Source: Thermaurantiacus tibetensis
GTDB lineage: Bacteria > Pseudomonadota > Alphaproteobacteria > Sphingomonadales > Sphingomonadaceae
Length of the DNA: 64,000 nt
Assembly: GCF_015354055.1 (NCBI RefSeq)
Contig: NZ_JACHTM010000003.1
Coordinates: 186,001 to 250,000, forward strand
Direction: 5' to 3'
Shown here: positions 11,174-20,723 of the stretch, piece by piece
Layout of the letters: each line of letters opens with the position of its first letter
How positions within the stretch are numbered: the stretch's first letter is position 1
The notes under the pieces: generated by a model
Told to the model about the DNA's origin: nothing
What the model saw: the letters and a program-made list of their open reading frames with translations, nothing else
Database searches by the model: none
Made by a program: the position numbers and the translations under genes

Positions 11174-11929
11174 ATGGAACGGTTGGACGTGCGCGCCGTC
11201 GTCGGCCGGGGCCTCTGGCTCGCCAGCGAGACCGAGGCCGTCCGCGAGGCCGTGTTCGATGCCATGACGCTGCGGCGATACGTCCGGTGCGAGCGCATCT
11301 ACGACCCCCAAGGGCGGGCCGACAGGGCTTTTCGGTATCGCGGCGGGAACCGTCCGGCTCGAGATTGCCGCCGGCCTGGAGGATCCCGGGCTCTTCGCCC
11401 TTGCCACGCCCGGGTTCGTGCTCGCCAACCTGACGCCGCCGGCCGGGCTTGCCAGCGCGGTCACCGCCGTGGCGGGCAACGCCTGACTTCTCCTCGCCCT
11501 GCCCTCGGCCAGGCTCGCCACCCTCGTGCGCGAGTTGCCGGCGTCGAGGGCGCGCTCACGCGGCTCGCCACCCTCAATCTCTGGACGGTGCTCCGGATCG
11601 TCTCGACGCTGCGTCGCCAGTGCAACCTCGAGCGGCTGGCCGATCTCCTCGTCACCCTTGCCGGCGCCGATCTCGCCGACGGCTGGCGGATCGAGGTGCC
11701 GCAGGCCGACCTCGCCGCGATGGCGGCTCTCGGCCGGACGACCCTCGTCGGCACGCTCCGCCAGCTCGAGGAGATGGGGCTCGTGGCGGTGAAGTACCGC
11801 GGCATTGTCCTTCGCGATGCCGCCGCCCTCGTCGCGCTGCGCGATGGTGCGGCCGGCGATGCCCCGGCCCGGTGCCGCCGCCCAGGCGGCTACGCGGACG
11901 GCGACGGGCGCGGAAGCCCGATCCGGTAG
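11174..11929 (+). pseudogene. Degraded Crp/Fnr-type transcription regulator
   Basis: Three frame segments together spell one Crp-like protein. The N-terminus (MERLDVRAVVGRG...RCERIYDPQG) is in the frame of the ATG at 11174. The cyclic-nucleotide-like middle (GLFGIAAGTVRLEIAAG) is shifted by an apparent extra G near 11311-11313. That segment hits TGA at 11484-11486 and then continues LLLALPSARLATLVREL. Near 11535-11550 it returns to the first frame for the winged-helix region (VPQADLAAMAALGRTTLVGTLRQLEEMGLVAVKYR). The gene as given cannot make a full protein. Either it is decaying or the assembly has local errors. Its end overlaps the convergent DUF3253 gene by 40 bases. Confidence 0.7.
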
Positions 11930-12147
11930 GCACCCCGAGGGTCTTCCACCGGCACGCCGCGCCGGGTGAGACGGACCTTGCCGGCAGTGGCGAGCGCGCG
12001 GGCGGCGGCGTGGATTGCGGGCAGGGCGGCGCGCCAGTCGGCCGGAGAGAGGAGACGGGCGGCGTCGGTGGGGCAGATGGTGGCGCCCGGCTTCCGAGCG
12101 GCGAGCGCCCGGCGGATGGCCTCCTCGGGGCTCAGCGGCGCCACCAC
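11890..12147 (-). CDS. DUF3253 domain protein
   Basis: An 85-residue protein with the DUF3253 pattern: ICPTDAARLLSPADWRAALPAIHAAARALATAGKVRLTRRGVPV, a compact helix-turn-helix-like fold of unknown role. The GTG at 12147 overlaps the end of the permease gene by 16 bases, indicating translational coupling. It is the last member of the iorA-like/permease/DUF3253 string on the minus strand. Confidence 0.75.
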   Translation of the reverse strand: MVAPLSPEEAIRRALAARKPGATICPTDAARLLSPADWRAALPAIHAAARALATAGKVRLTRRGVPVEDPRGAYRIGLPRPSPSA

Positions 12148-13436
12148 ACGAACGCGGCGGCCAGGGCGACGGCACCGAGCGCAAGGCCGCTGTTCCGCGG
12201 GTCCTCCCAGCTGACCGCGACGAGCAGCGCCGTGTTGGCGAGGAGCGCGAGCAGGGCGGGCAGCGGGTAGAACGGCATCCGGACCGGGCGCGGCAGCTCC
12301 GGCGCCGTCCGCCGCAGCCGGATGAGGGTGAGGATGAGCGCGATCTCGATCAGGATCCGCAAGGGCGCGTTGATGGCGACGATGGCGAGGTAGGCGCCCG
12401 AGGCGGCAAGCGCCACGCCGCCCAGCATGGTGACGGTAAGCGCCACCCGCGGCGAGCCGCCGGGAGCGACGCGGGCAAGCGGGGCGGGCAGCGCGCCGTC
12501 GCGCGCCATGGCGAAGGCGCCGCGGCTGTGGGTCATGAGCCGCAGATTGACCGAGGCGGCAACCGACAGCGCGCCGAACGCGGCAACCGCAAGCCCGCCA
12601 TTCGGCCCGAAGGCCCTGACCGCTCCTTCGGCGAGCGCGAGCGGCGAGGCGGCCATCTCCTCGACCGTCAGCACCCGCAGGAGCGCGATGTTGATGAGGA
12701 TGTAGAGCCCGGCCACCACGGCGAGACCGCCGAACACCGCGCGGGCCACGTTGCGCGCGGGGTTCTTGAGCTCCTCGCCGACATAGATGGGCGTCTGGTA
12801 CCCGGTGTAGCTGTTGTGGATGGCGCGCATGGCAAGGGCAAGCGCGGCAAGCCCCAGCGCTGCGCCCGGCGCCTCCGACGGCGGCGGCTGCGGCACGGCA
12901 GGAGCGAGGAGCAGGCCGACGAGGATGAGGGCCAGCGCCACGCCCTTGGCCCCAGAGAGCAGGGTCTGGGCGAAGCCGTTGGTGCGCGTGCCGGTCCAGT
13001 TGAGGACGAAGGCGGCGAGCACGAGGGCAACGGCGATGAGGCCGAGCGGCCGGTCGGCAAACAGGCCGGCGCGCTGCAGGAACTCGGCGAAGGCAACCGC
13101 CAGGAAGGCCAGCGTCGACATGCCATTGAACCAGTCAGCCCAGCCCACCAGTGCTCCAGCCCGGGGCCCGAGGCCACGGGAGACGAGCGCATAGGGGCCG
13201 CCGGCGCGCGGCAGGCTCGCGCCCAGCTCGACGACGGTGAAGGCATTGACGGCCGCCATGATGGCGCCCGCGACCCAGAGCGAGACGATGACGACCGGGT
13301 CCCCCACGGCGCCGGCCACCACGCCCGGCTGGCGGAGGATGCCCGCACCAATGACGCCGCCGACGACGGTTGCAAGACCGAAGGCAAGCCCGAGGACGCG
13401 AAGGAGCTGGCCCGCCGGCCGGGCCGGAGCCTCCAA
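12132..13436 (-). CDS. APC-superfamily amino-acid permease
   Basis: Inner-membrane amino acid/polyamine/organocation transporter, 434 residues and about twelve hydrophobic segments. The first helix carries GGVIGAGILRQPG, the glycine-rich unwound substrate helix of the LeuT fold. NSYTGYQTPIYVGEELKNPARNVARA matches the conserved helix 6 to loop region. The substrate is not determinable. It begins three bases after the stop of the 2Fe-2S subunit gene. Confidence 0.88.
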   Translation of the reverse strand: MEAPARPAGQLLRVLGLAFGLATVVGGVIGAGILRQPGVVAGAVGDPVVIVSLWVAGAIMAAVNAFTVVELGASLPRAGGPYALVSRGLGPRAGALVGWADWFNGMSTLAFLAVAFAEFLQRAGLFADRPLGLIAVALVLAAFVLNWTGTRTNGFAQTLLSGAKGVALALILVGLLLAPAVPQPPPSEAPGAALGLAALALAMRAIHNSYTGYQTPIYVGEELKNPARNVARAVFGGLAVVAGLYILINIALLRVLTVEEMAASPLALAEGAVRAFGPNGGLAVAAFGALSVAASVNLRLMTHSRGAFAMARDGALPAPLARVAPGGSPRVALTVTMLGGVALAASGAYLAIVAINAPLRILIEIALILTLIRLRRTAPELPRPVRMPFYPLPALLALLANTALLVAVSWEDPRNSGLALGAVALAAAFVWWRR

Positions 13437-13439
13437 GGC

Positions 13440-13898
13440 TCAGCCCGCCCGGGCGAGCTCGGCGGCGCGGAGGATGGCCTCCTCGATGCGCGGATAGGTG
13501 CCGCAACGGCACAGGTTGGTGATGACCTGCCGCACCTCGTCGCGGGTCGGTCTCGGATTCGCCTTGAGAAGGGCCGCAGCCGCCATGATCATGCCCGACT
13601 GGCAGTAGCCGCACTGCGGCACCTGCAGCTCGAGCCAGGCGCGCTGCACCGGGTGCGAGCGGTCCGGCGAGAGGCCCTCGATCGTGGTCACGAACGTGCC
13701 TTCGAGCTCGCCGATGGTGACCTGGCAGGAGCGGACCGGCTCGCCGTCCACGTGCACCGTGCAGGCGCCGCACAGGCCCGCGCCGCAGCCATATTTGGTG
13801 CCAGTCAGGTTCGAGGCGTCGCGCAGCGCCCACAGCAGCGGCGTGTCGGCGGCGAGCTCGTACTTGACGGGGTTGCCGTTCACCGTGAAGCGCGTCAT
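13440..13898 (-). CDS. 2Fe-2S small subunit of xanthine-oxidase-family enzyme (IorA-like)
   Basis: A 152-residue protein with two [2Fe-2S] centres. A plant-type ferredoxin domain carries [15 protein letters not shown] and the distal cysteine in VRSCQV. A helical domain carries [11 protein letters not shown] and [11 protein letters not shown]. This is the electron-transfer subunit of molybdenum hydroxylases such as isoquinoline 1-oxidoreductase or aldehyde dehydrogenase. The ATG at 13898 fits the family start. The large molybdopterin subunit normally encoded next to it is absent on both sides; it is followed by a permease instead. Confidence 0.88.
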   Translation of the reverse strand: MTRFTVNGNPVKYELAADTPLLWALRDASNLTGTKYGCGAGLCGACTVHVDGEPVRSCQVTIGELEGTFVTTIEGLSPDRSHPVQRAWLELQVPQCGYCQSGMIMAAAALLKANPRPTRDEVRQVITNLCRCGTYPRIEEAILRAAELARAG

Positions 13899-13933
13899 GC
13901 GCCTGCCCCTAGGATTGGCGCGCGAGGGACGCA

Positions 13934-14752
13934 ATGACCTACACCACCTTCACCTACGCGGTTTCCGACCACATCGCCCACATCGAGCTCTGCCGGCCCG
14001 AGGCGCTCAACACCATGACCAGGGCCTTCTGGGACGAGCTGCCGGCCGCCTTCGCCGAGATCGATTCGAACCCCGAGATCCGCGCCGTCGTCATCTCGTC
14101 CACTGGCCGGCACTTCACCGCCGGGCTCGACCTCAACTGGGCGGGCGGCACCGAGGCGCTTGCCCATCCCGACCTCGGCCGGGCGCGCGAGCGGCTGCGC
14201 CGTCACGTGAAGCACATGCAGGAGACGTTCAACGCGGTGGACCGCTGCCGGGTGCCCGTCATCGCCGCCGTCCACGGCGGCTGCGTCGGCGGCGGGGTGG
14301 ACTTCATCACCGCCTGCGACATCCGGGTCGCCAGCAAGGACGCCTTCTTCACGATCCAGGAAGTGAACATCGCCATCGTCGCTGACGTCGGCACGCTCCA
14401 GCGCATCCCCTACCTGCTGCCGCAGGGCCTGGTGCGCGAGCTCGCCTACACCGGCCGCCGCTGGCCAGCCGCCGAGGCTCTGCGGTTCGGCTTCGTCAAC
14501 AGCCTGCACGAGACCCGCGAGGACGCAATCGCGGCCGCGTTTGCCATGGCGCGCGAGATCGCTTCGAAGAGCCCGCTCGCGATTGCCGGCATCAAGCAGG
14601 TGCTGAACGCCGGCCGTGACCTGACGATCGACCAGGGCCTTGAGTATGTCGCGGTCTGGAACGCGGCGATGCTCCAGGGCGAGGACATGCGCAAGGCCAT
14701 CCTCGCCCAGATGCGCAAGGAAACGGCCTCGTTCGACAATCTCGCCGCCTGA
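13934..14752 (+). CDS. Crotonase family, delta(3,5)-delta(2,4)-dienoyl-CoA isomerase-like
   Basis: A 272-residue crotonase-fold enzyme acting on acyl-CoA in unsaturated fatty acid beta-oxidation. The oxyanion-hole region is [11 protein letters not shown] and the second glycine segment is [17 protein letters not shown]. The three acidic residues that mark dienoyl-CoA isomerases are retained: Asp in GGGVD, Glu in TIQEVN and Asp in [11 protein letters not shown]. Ordinary enoyl-CoA hydratases lack this set. It is divergent from the 2Fe-2S subunit gene, with 35 bases between starts. Confidence 0.85.
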   Translation: MTYTTFTYAVSDHIAHIELCRPEALNTMTRAFWDELPAAFAEIDSNPEIRAVVISSTGRHFTAGLDLNWAGGTEALAHPDLGRARERLRRHVKHMQETFNAVDRCRVPVIAAVHGGCVGGGVDFITACDIRVASKDAFFTIQEVNIAIVADVGTLQRIPYLLPQGLVRELAYTGRRWPAAEALRFGFVNSLHETREDAIAAAFAMAREIASKSPLAIAGIKQVLNAGRDLTIDQGLEYVAVWNAAMLQGEDMRKAILAQMRKETASFDNLAA

Positions 14753-14853
14753 CCGCGGCAGCGCTGCACCTGCCCCGGGGTCTCCGCCTGTGCATGGCTG
14801 CCCTGCATGGCTGCCATGGCCTGGCTTCGGTGTCGCAGCGAACCGGCTTTGCC

Positions 14854-14881
14854 TTGTGACGGGGGTTCCGCCCGCATATAG
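14854..14881 (+). promoter_or_regulatory. Possible sigma-70-type promoter for cox operon
   Basis: TTGTGA (14854-14859) and ATATAG (14876-14881) are separated by 16 bases, about 20 bases before coxB. The A/T-rich -10 stands out in GC-rich surroundings. The match is only moderate. Confidence 0.3.
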
Positions 14882-14899
14882 CCGGGCGGGGATGACGAG

Positions 14900-15838
14900 A
14901 TGATGAGAGGTCGGATGCGATTGCTGAGCGCCGCCACGCTGGCGGTTCTTTCCTCCGCGGGCGGCGCCGCCCAGGCGCAGGAACTTCCCGCGCCCGAGAT
15001 GGCCAATCTTCCCGCAGCAGCCGAAGCGGTCGCCGCCACCTACACCCCACTCCGGCCGGAGCCCGGCATGGGCCAGCCCACCCCCTGGGGGATCGACATC
15101 CTGCCGCAGGTGACGCCCATCGGCGAGGAAGCGCTGCGGATGGTGCACTGGCTCCTCAACCCGGTGATGCTCGGCATCTCGGCGCTGGTCTTCGCGCTCC
15201 TCGTCTGGACCGTGCTGCGCTACCGGGCTGGAGCCAACCCGGTGCCCGCCACCTTCTCGCACAACGTGCGCCTCGAGGTGACGTGGACTCTCATCCCGGC
15301 GCTCATCCTCGTCATCATCGCGGTGCCGAGCTTCCGGCTGCTCGCCAACCAGTATGATCCGCCCAAGGCCGATCTCACCATCAAGGTCACGGGCTACCAG
15401 TGGTACTGGGGCTACGAGTATCCGGACCATGGGGGCATCAGCTTCGACGCGGTGATGGTGAACCGGGAAGAGGCCGACAAGCGGGGCGCGCCCTATCTCC
15501 TTGAGACCGACAATCGCGTCGTCGTGCCGGCCGGCAAGACGGTGAAGCTGCTCATCACGGCCGCAGACGTGCTGCACAGCTGGGCGCTGCCGTCCTTCTG
15601 GGTCAAGATGGACGCGGTGCCCGGCCGCATCAACGAGACCTGGTTCAAGGTGGACCGGCCGGGCGTGTACTACGGTCAGTGCTCGGAGCTCTGCGGCACC
15701 AAGCACGGCTTCATGCCCATCACCGTCGAAGTGGTGCCTGAGGAGCAGTTCAACGCCTGGGTCGCAAAGATGCAGGCCGAGCAGGGCATCACGCCGGCCG
15801 AGACCGCTGCCGTTTCCACCCCCGATCCCGCCGCCTGA
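14900..15838 (+). CDS. coxB: Cytochrome c oxidase subunit II
   Basis: Subunit of the aa3-type terminal oxidase that receives electrons from cytochrome c through the CuA centre. The product is 312 residues. It has a signal peptide (ending AQAQ), two membrane helices (about residues 80-105 and 120-145) and a cupredoxin domain. [11 protein letters not shown] is the electron-entry aromatic patch. [13 protein letters not shown] plus the upstream His in VLHSWALP bind CuA. The start could equally be the second ATG at 14903. It is first gene of coxB-coxA-ctaB-ctaG-coxC. Confidence 0.96.
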   Translation: MMRGRMRLLSAATLAVLSSAGGAAQAQELPAPEMANLPAAAEAVAATYTPLRPEPGMGQPTPWGIDILPQVTPIGEEALRMVHWLLNPVMLGISALVFALLVWTVLRYRAGANPVPATFSHNVRLEVTWTLIPALILVIIAVPSFRLLANQYDPPKADLTIKVTGYQWYWGYEYPDHGGISFDAVMVNREEADKRGAPYLLETDNRVVVPAGKTVKLLITAADVLHSWALPSFWVKMDAVPGRINETWFKVDRPGVYYGQCSELCGTKHGFMPITVEVVPEEQFNAWVAKMQAEQGITPAETAAVSTPDPAA

Positions 15839-15852
15839 GACGAGGACACCCG

Positions 15853-17514
15853 ATGGCGACAACGTTCGACGCCCATGCCGAAGCCCACGGCCATGCCGCA
15901 GACGAGCACAAGCTGAGCTTCGTCCAGCGCTGGCTCTTCTCGACCAACCACAAGGACATCGGCACACTCTACCTCATCTTTGCCATCGTCGCCGGCATCA
16001 TCGGCGGCGCGCTCTCCGGCTTCATGCGCTGGGAGCTTGCCCAACCCGGCATGCAGGTGCTGCCCTGGTTCACCGAAGGCAACGTCGATCAGGCCTACCA
16101 CCTCTGGAACGTGTTCATCACGGCCCACGGGCTCATCATGGTCTTCTTCATGGTGATGCCCGCGCTCATCGGCGGCTTCGCCAACTGGTTCGTGCCCATC
16201 ATGATCGGGGCGCCCGACATGGCCTTCCCGCGCATGAACAACATCAGCTTCTGGCTGACGGTGGCCGGTTTCGTGCTCCTGTGCATCTCGCTCTTCGTGC
16301 CGGGCCCGCCGGGTGGCATCGGCGCCGGCACCGGCTGGACGGTCTATCCGCCGCTCTCGACCTCGGGTCACCCGGGGCCGGCGGTCGATCTCGCCATCTT
16401 CTCGCTGCACCTGGCCGGCGCGGCCTCGATCCTTGGCGCCATCAACTTCATCACCACCATCTTCAACATGCGCGCGCCGGGCATGACGCTCCACCGGATG
16501 CCGCTCTTCGCCTGGTCGGTACTGGTCACCGCCTTCCTGCTGCTGCTGTCGCTTCCCGTCCTCGCGGGCGCGATCACCATGCTGCTCACCGACCGCAACT
16601 TCGGCACGACCTTCTTCGACCCGGCCGGCGGGGGTGACCCCATCCTCTACCAGCATCTCTTCTGGTTCTTCGGCCACCCCGAAGTCTACATCATGATCCT
16701 GCCGGCCTTCGGGATCATCAGCCAGATCGTCGCCACCTTCAGCCGGAAGCCCGTGTTCGGCTATCTTGCGATGGCCTACGCCATGGTCGCGATCGGCTTC
16801 GTCGGCTTCATCGTGTGGGCACACCACATGTTCACGGTGGGTCTCAGCGTGAACACCAAGATGTACTTCACGGCCGCGACCATGATCATCGCGGTGCCGA
16901 CCGGCATCAAGATCTTCTCCTGGATCGCGACCATGTGGGGGGGCTCGCTGCGCTTCCCCACGCCGATGCTCTGGGCGCTCGGCTTCATCTTCATGTTCAC
17001 CGTGGGCGGCGTGACCGGCGTGCTTCTCGCCAACGGCGGTCTCGACACCTACATGCACGATACCTACTACGTGGTGGCGCACTTCCACTATGTTCTGTCG
17101 CTTGGCGCCACCTTCGGGATCTTTGCCGGCTTCTACTACTGGTTCGGCAAGATGACGGGCCGCGAGTACAACGAATTCCTCGGCAAGCTGCACTTCTGGC
17201 TGTTCTTCCTCGGCACGAACATCATCTTCTTCCCGATGCACTTCCTCGGCCAGCAGGGCATGCCGCGTCGCTACCCGGACTATCCGGACGCGATGGCGGG
17301 GTGGAACGAAGTCGCCTCCTGGGGCTACCTCGTGATGCTGGCGGGCATGGCGGTGTTCTTCGTGAACGTCATCTGGTCGCTTGCTGCCGGACGTCGGGCG
17401 GCGAGCAACCCGTGGGGCGAGGGTGCGACCACGCTCGAATGGACCCTGTCCTCGCCGCCGCCGTTCCACCAGTTCGAAACCCTGCCCGACCTCACCCGGG
17501 TCAAGGCGTATTGA
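15853..17514 (+). CDS. coxA: Cytochrome c oxidase subunit I
   Basis: Catalytic haem-copper subunit, 553 residues, twelve transmembrane helices. Low-spin haem ligand His in [14 protein letters not shown]; CuB region [17 protein letters not shown] with the His-Tyr cross-link pair and the E of the D-channel; paired histidines in [10 protein letters not shown]; haem a3 ligands in [15 protein letters not shown]. These place it in the A1-type aa3 oxidases. It starts 14 bases after coxB and stops two bases before ctaB. Confidence 0.97.
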   Translation: MATTFDAHAEAHGHAADEHKLSFVQRWLFSTNHKDIGTLYLIFAIVAGIIGGALSGFMRWELAQPGMQVLPWFTEGNVDQAYHLWNVFITAHGLIMVFFMVMPALIGGFANWFVPIMIGAPDMAFPRMNNISFWLTVAGFVLLCISLFVPGPPGGIGAGTGWTVYPPLSTSGHPGPAVDLAIFSLHLAGAASILGAINFITTIFNMRAPGMTLHRMPLFAWSVLVTAFLLLLSLPVLAGAITMLLTDRNFGTTFFDPAGGGDPILYQHLFWFFGHPEVYIMILPAFGIISQIVATFSRKPVFGYLAMAYAMVAIGFVGFIVWAHHMFTVGLSVNTKMYFTAATMIIAVPTGIKIFSWIATMWGGSLRFPTPMLWALGFIFMFTVGGVTGVLLANGGLDTYMHDTYYVVAHFHYVLSLGATFGIFAGFYYWFGKMTGREYNEFLGKLHFWLFFLGTNIIFFPMHFLGQQGMPRRYPDYPDAMAGWNEVASWGYLVMLAGMAVFFVNVIWSLAAGRRAASNPWGEGATTLEWTLSSPPPFHQFETLPDLTRVKAY

Positions 17515-17516
17515 GC

Positions 17517-18461
17517 ATGGCGAGCCGCCGTCCTGACGTGGCGGGGGCACCGGCCGCCGCGGTGGCGGCAGCCGGCGCCCTCTCGGCCGCCGACTGGCGG
17601 GACTGGCTCGCGCTGCTCAAGCCCCGGGTGATGTCGCTTGCCGTCTTCTCGGCGGCCTGCGGCCTGCTCGCGGCACCGGTGTCCCTTCATCCCCTGCTTG
17701 CCGCTGTCGCGATCCTCGCGATCGCTGTCGGCGCAGGGGCAGCGGGCGCCTTCAACCAGTGGATCGAGGCCGACACGGACTCGCGCATGCGGCGGACGGC
17801 CGCCCGGCCTCTCGCCGCGGGCCGCCTGCCCGCCGACGAGGCGCTGGCCTTCGCGGTCATCCTCGCGGTCGGTGCCGTGACGACGCTGGCGCTTGCGACC
17901 AACCTCGTGGCCGCAGCGCTGCTTGCAGCCGGGATCGTCTATTACGCCCTCGTCTACACGGTCTGGCTGAAGCCGCGCACACCGCAGAACATCGTCATCG
18001 GCGGAGCCGCCGGCGCCTTCCCGCCCGTCATCGGCTGGGCCGCGGCCACCGGTGATGTCACGCTCATGCCGGTGCTGCTGTTCCTCGTGATCTTCCTCTG
18101 GACTCCGCCGCACTTCTGGGCGCTCGCCCTGTTTGTGGCGCCCGATTACGCCAAGGCCGGCATCCCGATGCTTCCCGTGACTCACGGCACGGCCGAGACG
18201 CGCCGCCAGATCTGGGCCTATGCGCTCGCCCTCGTCGCCGTGAGCGTCGCGCCCTGGCCGCTCGGCCTTGCCGGCGCCGTCTATGGGCTTACAGCTGCCG
18301 GGCTCGGTGCCGTCTTCCTGCTCCTTGCCTGGCGGGTGCGGCGCTCGACCATCACCGAACCGCGGGCGATGGCCGAGGAAAAGGCGCTGTTCCGCTACTC
18401 GATCCTCTACCTCTTCCTGCTGTTCGGCGCGCTCGTCGCCGACGCGCGGTGGTTGCCATGA
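17517..18461 (+). CDS. ctaB: Protoheme IX farnesyltransferase (haem O synthase)
   Basis: Membrane UbiA-family prenyltransferase that attaches a farnesyl group to haem B, giving haem O for the oxidase. The product is 314 residues with about nine helices. Motifs are [13 protein letters not shown], then [20 protein letters not shown] (first Asp-rich site) and the second cytosolic loop [22 protein letters not shown]. The ATG at 17517 begins two bases after the coxA stop. Its stop overlaps the next small gene as ATGA. Confidence 0.95.
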   Translation: MASRRPDVAGAPAAAVAAAGALSAADWRDWLALLKPRVMSLAVFSAACGLLAAPVSLHPLLAAVAILAIAVGAGAAGAFNQWIEADTDSRMRRTAARPLAAGRLPADEALAFAVILAVGAVTTLALATNLVAAALLAAGIVYYALVYTVWLKPRTPQNIVIGGAAGAFPPVIGWAAATGDVTLMPVLLFLVIFLWTPPHFWALALFVAPDYAKAGIPMLPVTHGTAETRRQIWAYALALVAVSVAPWPLGLAGAVYGLTAAGLGAVFLLLAWRVRRSTITEPRAMAEEKALFRYSILYLFLLFGALVADARWLP

Positions 18462-18589
18462 CGTGGACGCCCGATCAGCTCGAGGCCTTCCTTGCCCGGC
18501 GCCGCCGTCGCAACGTGGCGATCGCCGTTGTCCTCGCGCTCCTGGTCATGCTGTTCTACGCCATCACTATCGGGCGGATGAGCGCATGA
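18458..18589 (+). CDS. Small single-pass membrane protein between ctaB and ctaG (CoxF-like)
   Basis: A 43-residue protein: a short acidic-to-basic N-terminus ([14 protein letters not shown]) followed by one hydrophobic helix ([20 protein letters not shown]). Both ends overlap neighbours by four bases (ATGA at 18458-18461 and 18586-18589), strong evidence that it is translated. Similar tiny ORFs sit at this position in other alphaproteobacterial cox operons and are sometimes called CoxF. A role in oxidase assembly is inferred from position only. Confidence 0.8.
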   Translation: MTWTPDQLEAFLARRRRRNVAIAVVLALLVMLFYAITIGRMSA

Positions 18590-19185
18590 GCGCGGCCGCC
18601 GCCAACAGGCGCACCGCGCTTCTCGCAGCCAGCGTCGCCGCGGGCATGGTCGGCCTCGCCTACGCGAGCGTGCCCCTCTATCGCCTGTTCTGCCAGGTGA
18701 CCGGCTTCGGTGGCACCCCGATGGTTGCAGCCGACGCCGCGGCGACCCCGGAACCGGTGGCGGGAACCTCGATCCGGGTGCGCTTCGATGGCAACGTCCG
18801 CAGGGGCATGCCCTGGGACTTCCGGCCGGCCGAGCGGTTCGTCGATCTTCCCCTCGGCGAGCGGCGCATGGCCTTCTACCACGCCCGCAACACGAGCGAC
18901 GCACCGGTGACGGGTGTTGCCACCTTCAACGTGACGCCCGAGGCGGCGGGCCGCTACTTCGTCAAGATCCAGTGCTTCTGCTTCAACGAGCAGACGCTCC
19001 AGCCCGGCGAGGCCGTCGAGATGCCGGTCATCTACTACGTTGACCCCGCCATCCGCGACGACCCGGATGCCAGCCGGATCAAGGAAATCACCCTCTCCTA
19101 CAGCTTCTTCCCCGTGGAGGCGCCCACTGAGCCCGCCGGCATCCGCGCGACCGGCATGGCAGCCATTGCCGCAGGGCGGCGCTAG
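18586..19185 (+). CDS. ctaG: Cytochrome c oxidase assembly protein, CuB chaperone
   Basis: Membrane-anchored copper chaperone (Cox11 family) that inserts CuB into subunit I. The product is 199 residues. One N-terminal membrane helix is followed by a periplasmic immunoglobulin-like domain with VPLYRLFCQVTGFGGTP and the copper-binding KIQCFCFNEQTLQPGE. The C-terminal VDP and ITLSYSFFPV match the family. Start overlaps the preceding small gene by four bases. Confidence 0.95.
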   Translation: MSAAAANRRTALLAASVAAGMVGLAYASVPLYRLFCQVTGFGGTPMVAADAAATPEPVAGTSIRVRFDGNVRRGMPWDFRPAERFVDLPLGERRMAFYHARNTSDAPVTGVATFNVTPEAAGRYFVKIQCFCFNEQTLQPGEAVEMPVIYYVDPAIRDDPDASRIKEITLSYSFFPVEAPTEPAGIRATGMAAIAAGRR

Positions 19186-19232
19186 CGTCGGGCATCTTCG
19201 CGAGCTAGGGAGCCCCACGCGAAAGGACGACC

Positions 19233-20063
19233 ATGGCCGCCGGCAAGACCCACGATTACCACATCCTGCCTCCCAGCCCCTGGCCCATCATCGGCTCGAT
19301 CGCGGCGGCGATGATGACGGCAGGCTTCGCCTTCTGGTGGCACGACGCCTGGTGGGGCAAGTATCTGGCCGGTGCGGGCGTACTGGGCGTTCTTTTCACC
19401 ATGTTCTCCTGGTGGTCCGACGTCAGGACCGAAGCCAACAGCGGCGACCACACGCCCGTCGTCCAGCTGCATCACCGCTACGGGATGCTGCTCTTCATCG
19501 CCTCCGAGGTGATGTTCTTCGTCGCCTGGTTCTGGGCCTACTTCAACGCCGCCCTCTTCCCGCCCGCAGGCGATGCCGTGGGCGGCGTCTGGCCGCCCAA
19601 AGGGATCGAAGTGCTCGACCCCTTCGTCTACCCGCTCCTCAACACCCTCATCCTGCTGCTCTCGGGCACCACCGTCACCTGGGCGCACCACGCGCTCATC
19701 CACGGCGACCGCAAGGGGCTGAAGCAGGGGCTCTGGGTCACGATCGGGCTCGGCGTGCTGTTCACTGCGCTCCAGGCCTACGAGTACAGCCACGCCGAGT
19801 TCGGCTTTTCGGGCAACATCTACGGCGCCACTTTTTTCATGGCGACGGGGTTCCACGGCTTCCACGTGATCGTGGGCACCATCTTCCTCGCCGTGTGCCT
19901 GTGGCGCGCCTATGCCGGGGACTTCACGCCCCGCCAGCACTTCGGGTTCGAGGCGGCCGCCTGGTACTGGCATTTCGTCGACGTCGTCTGGCTCTTCCTG
20001 TTCCTTGCCATCTACATCTGGGGCTCGGACTTCGGCCGGGCCGCCACCCCCTATTTCGGCTGA
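19233..20063 (+). CDS. coxC: Cytochrome c oxidase subunit III
   Basis: Seven-helix core subunit of the aa3 oxidase, 276 residues. Conserved features include [16 protein letters not shown] at the start, [23 protein letters not shown] with the conserved Glu, the TVTWAHHAL helix, and [21 protein letters not shown] plus the C-terminal [23 protein letters not shown]. It follows ctaG by 47 bases, the usual order in alphaproteobacteria. Confidence 0.97.
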   Translation: MAAGKTHDYHILPPSPWPIIGSIAAAMMTAGFAFWWHDAWWGKYLAGAGVLGVLFTMFSWWSDVRTEANSGDHTPVVQLHHRYGMLLFIASEVMFFVAWFWAYFNAALFPPAGDAVGGVWPPKGIEVLDPFVYPLLNTLILLLSGTTVTWAHHALIHGDRKGLKQGLWVTIGLGVLFTALQAYEYSHAEFGFSGNIYGATFFMATGFHGFHVIVGTIFLAVCLWRAYAGDFTPRQHFGFEAAAWYWHFVDVVWLFLFLAIYIWGSDFGRAATPYFG

Positions 20064-20094
20064 GCGGGCGGGCCGCCGGCGCGGCCTGCCGCTC

Positions 20095-20688
20095 GTGCCG
20101 ACCCTCATGACGGCGGCAGCCCTGCCGCTCCTCGTCGCGCTCGGCGTCTGGCAGCTGCAGCGGGCGGAGTGGAAGGAAGGGCTTCTCGCTGAGCTCCGCG
20201 CCAATGCGGCGCTGCCGGTGGCAGCACTCGGGCCCGGGGACGAGCTGGAGCGCGTCCAGTTCCGTCGGGTCCGCCTTGTGCTTGGCTGCGATCCGCCGCC
20301 GCCGACGGTCAAGGCCGGCCGGAACGCCGCGGGCCGTGCGGGCTATGTCGCCCTGGTCCGCTGCACTCGGGAGGGCGCCGCGTCCCGCGGGGACGGTCTG
20401 CTGCTCGCCATCGGCTGGGGGGAGCGCCCCGACAGCTGGAAGGCGGTGCGGGCCTGGCCGCCCCGGGACCCTCGGCCAGTCGAGGGCGTACTGGTCGGGC
20501 GCGACGGCTCGCCGGCCTGGATGCTGGTCGCCTCGACGGGAGCAGCGCCGCTCGAGGCCGCTGCGCCGCCAGCGCTCGAGTCCATCCCCAACAATCACCG
20601 CGCCTACGCAGCCCAGTGGTTCGGCTTCGCCGCCATCCTTGCCGCCATCTACGGCGCCTACGTCGTGCGCTGGCGGCGCGGCGGTTGA
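20095..20688 (+). CDS. SURF1 family oxidase assembly protein
   Basis: Inner-membrane factor thought to help haem a insertion into subunit I. The first helix has LPLLVALGVWQLQRAEWKE, the diagnostic SURF1 start. The C-terminus NNHRAYAAQWFGFAAILAAIYGAYV is the second helix. At about 197 residues it is shorter than most family members. The start is uncertain: GTG at 20095 is used, an ATG at 20107 is possible, and the frame overlaps the end of coxC if extended. Confidence 0.85.
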   Translation: MPTLMTAAALPLLVALGVWQLQRAEWKEGLLAELRANAALPVAALGPGDELERVQFRRVRLVLGCDPPPPTVKAGRNAAGRAGYVALVRCTREGAASRGDGLLLAIGWGERPDSWKAVRAWPPRDPRPVEGVLVGRDGSPAWMLVASTGAAPLEAAAPPALESIPNNHRAYAAQWFGFAAILAAIYGAYVVRWRRGG

Positions 20689-20723
20689 ACCGGGGAACGC
20701 CCGCGGCTAACCGCCCGGCACCC

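Noticed and set aside
10366-11486. TGA read as tryptophan or selenocysteine in this genome
   Set aside because: TGA ends many intact genes in the window and no SECIS-like structure was evident; local mutation or error is simpler.
14790-14830. Direct repeat TGCATGGCTGCC before the cox operon
   Set aside because: Two imperfect copies only; no array, no known binding site.
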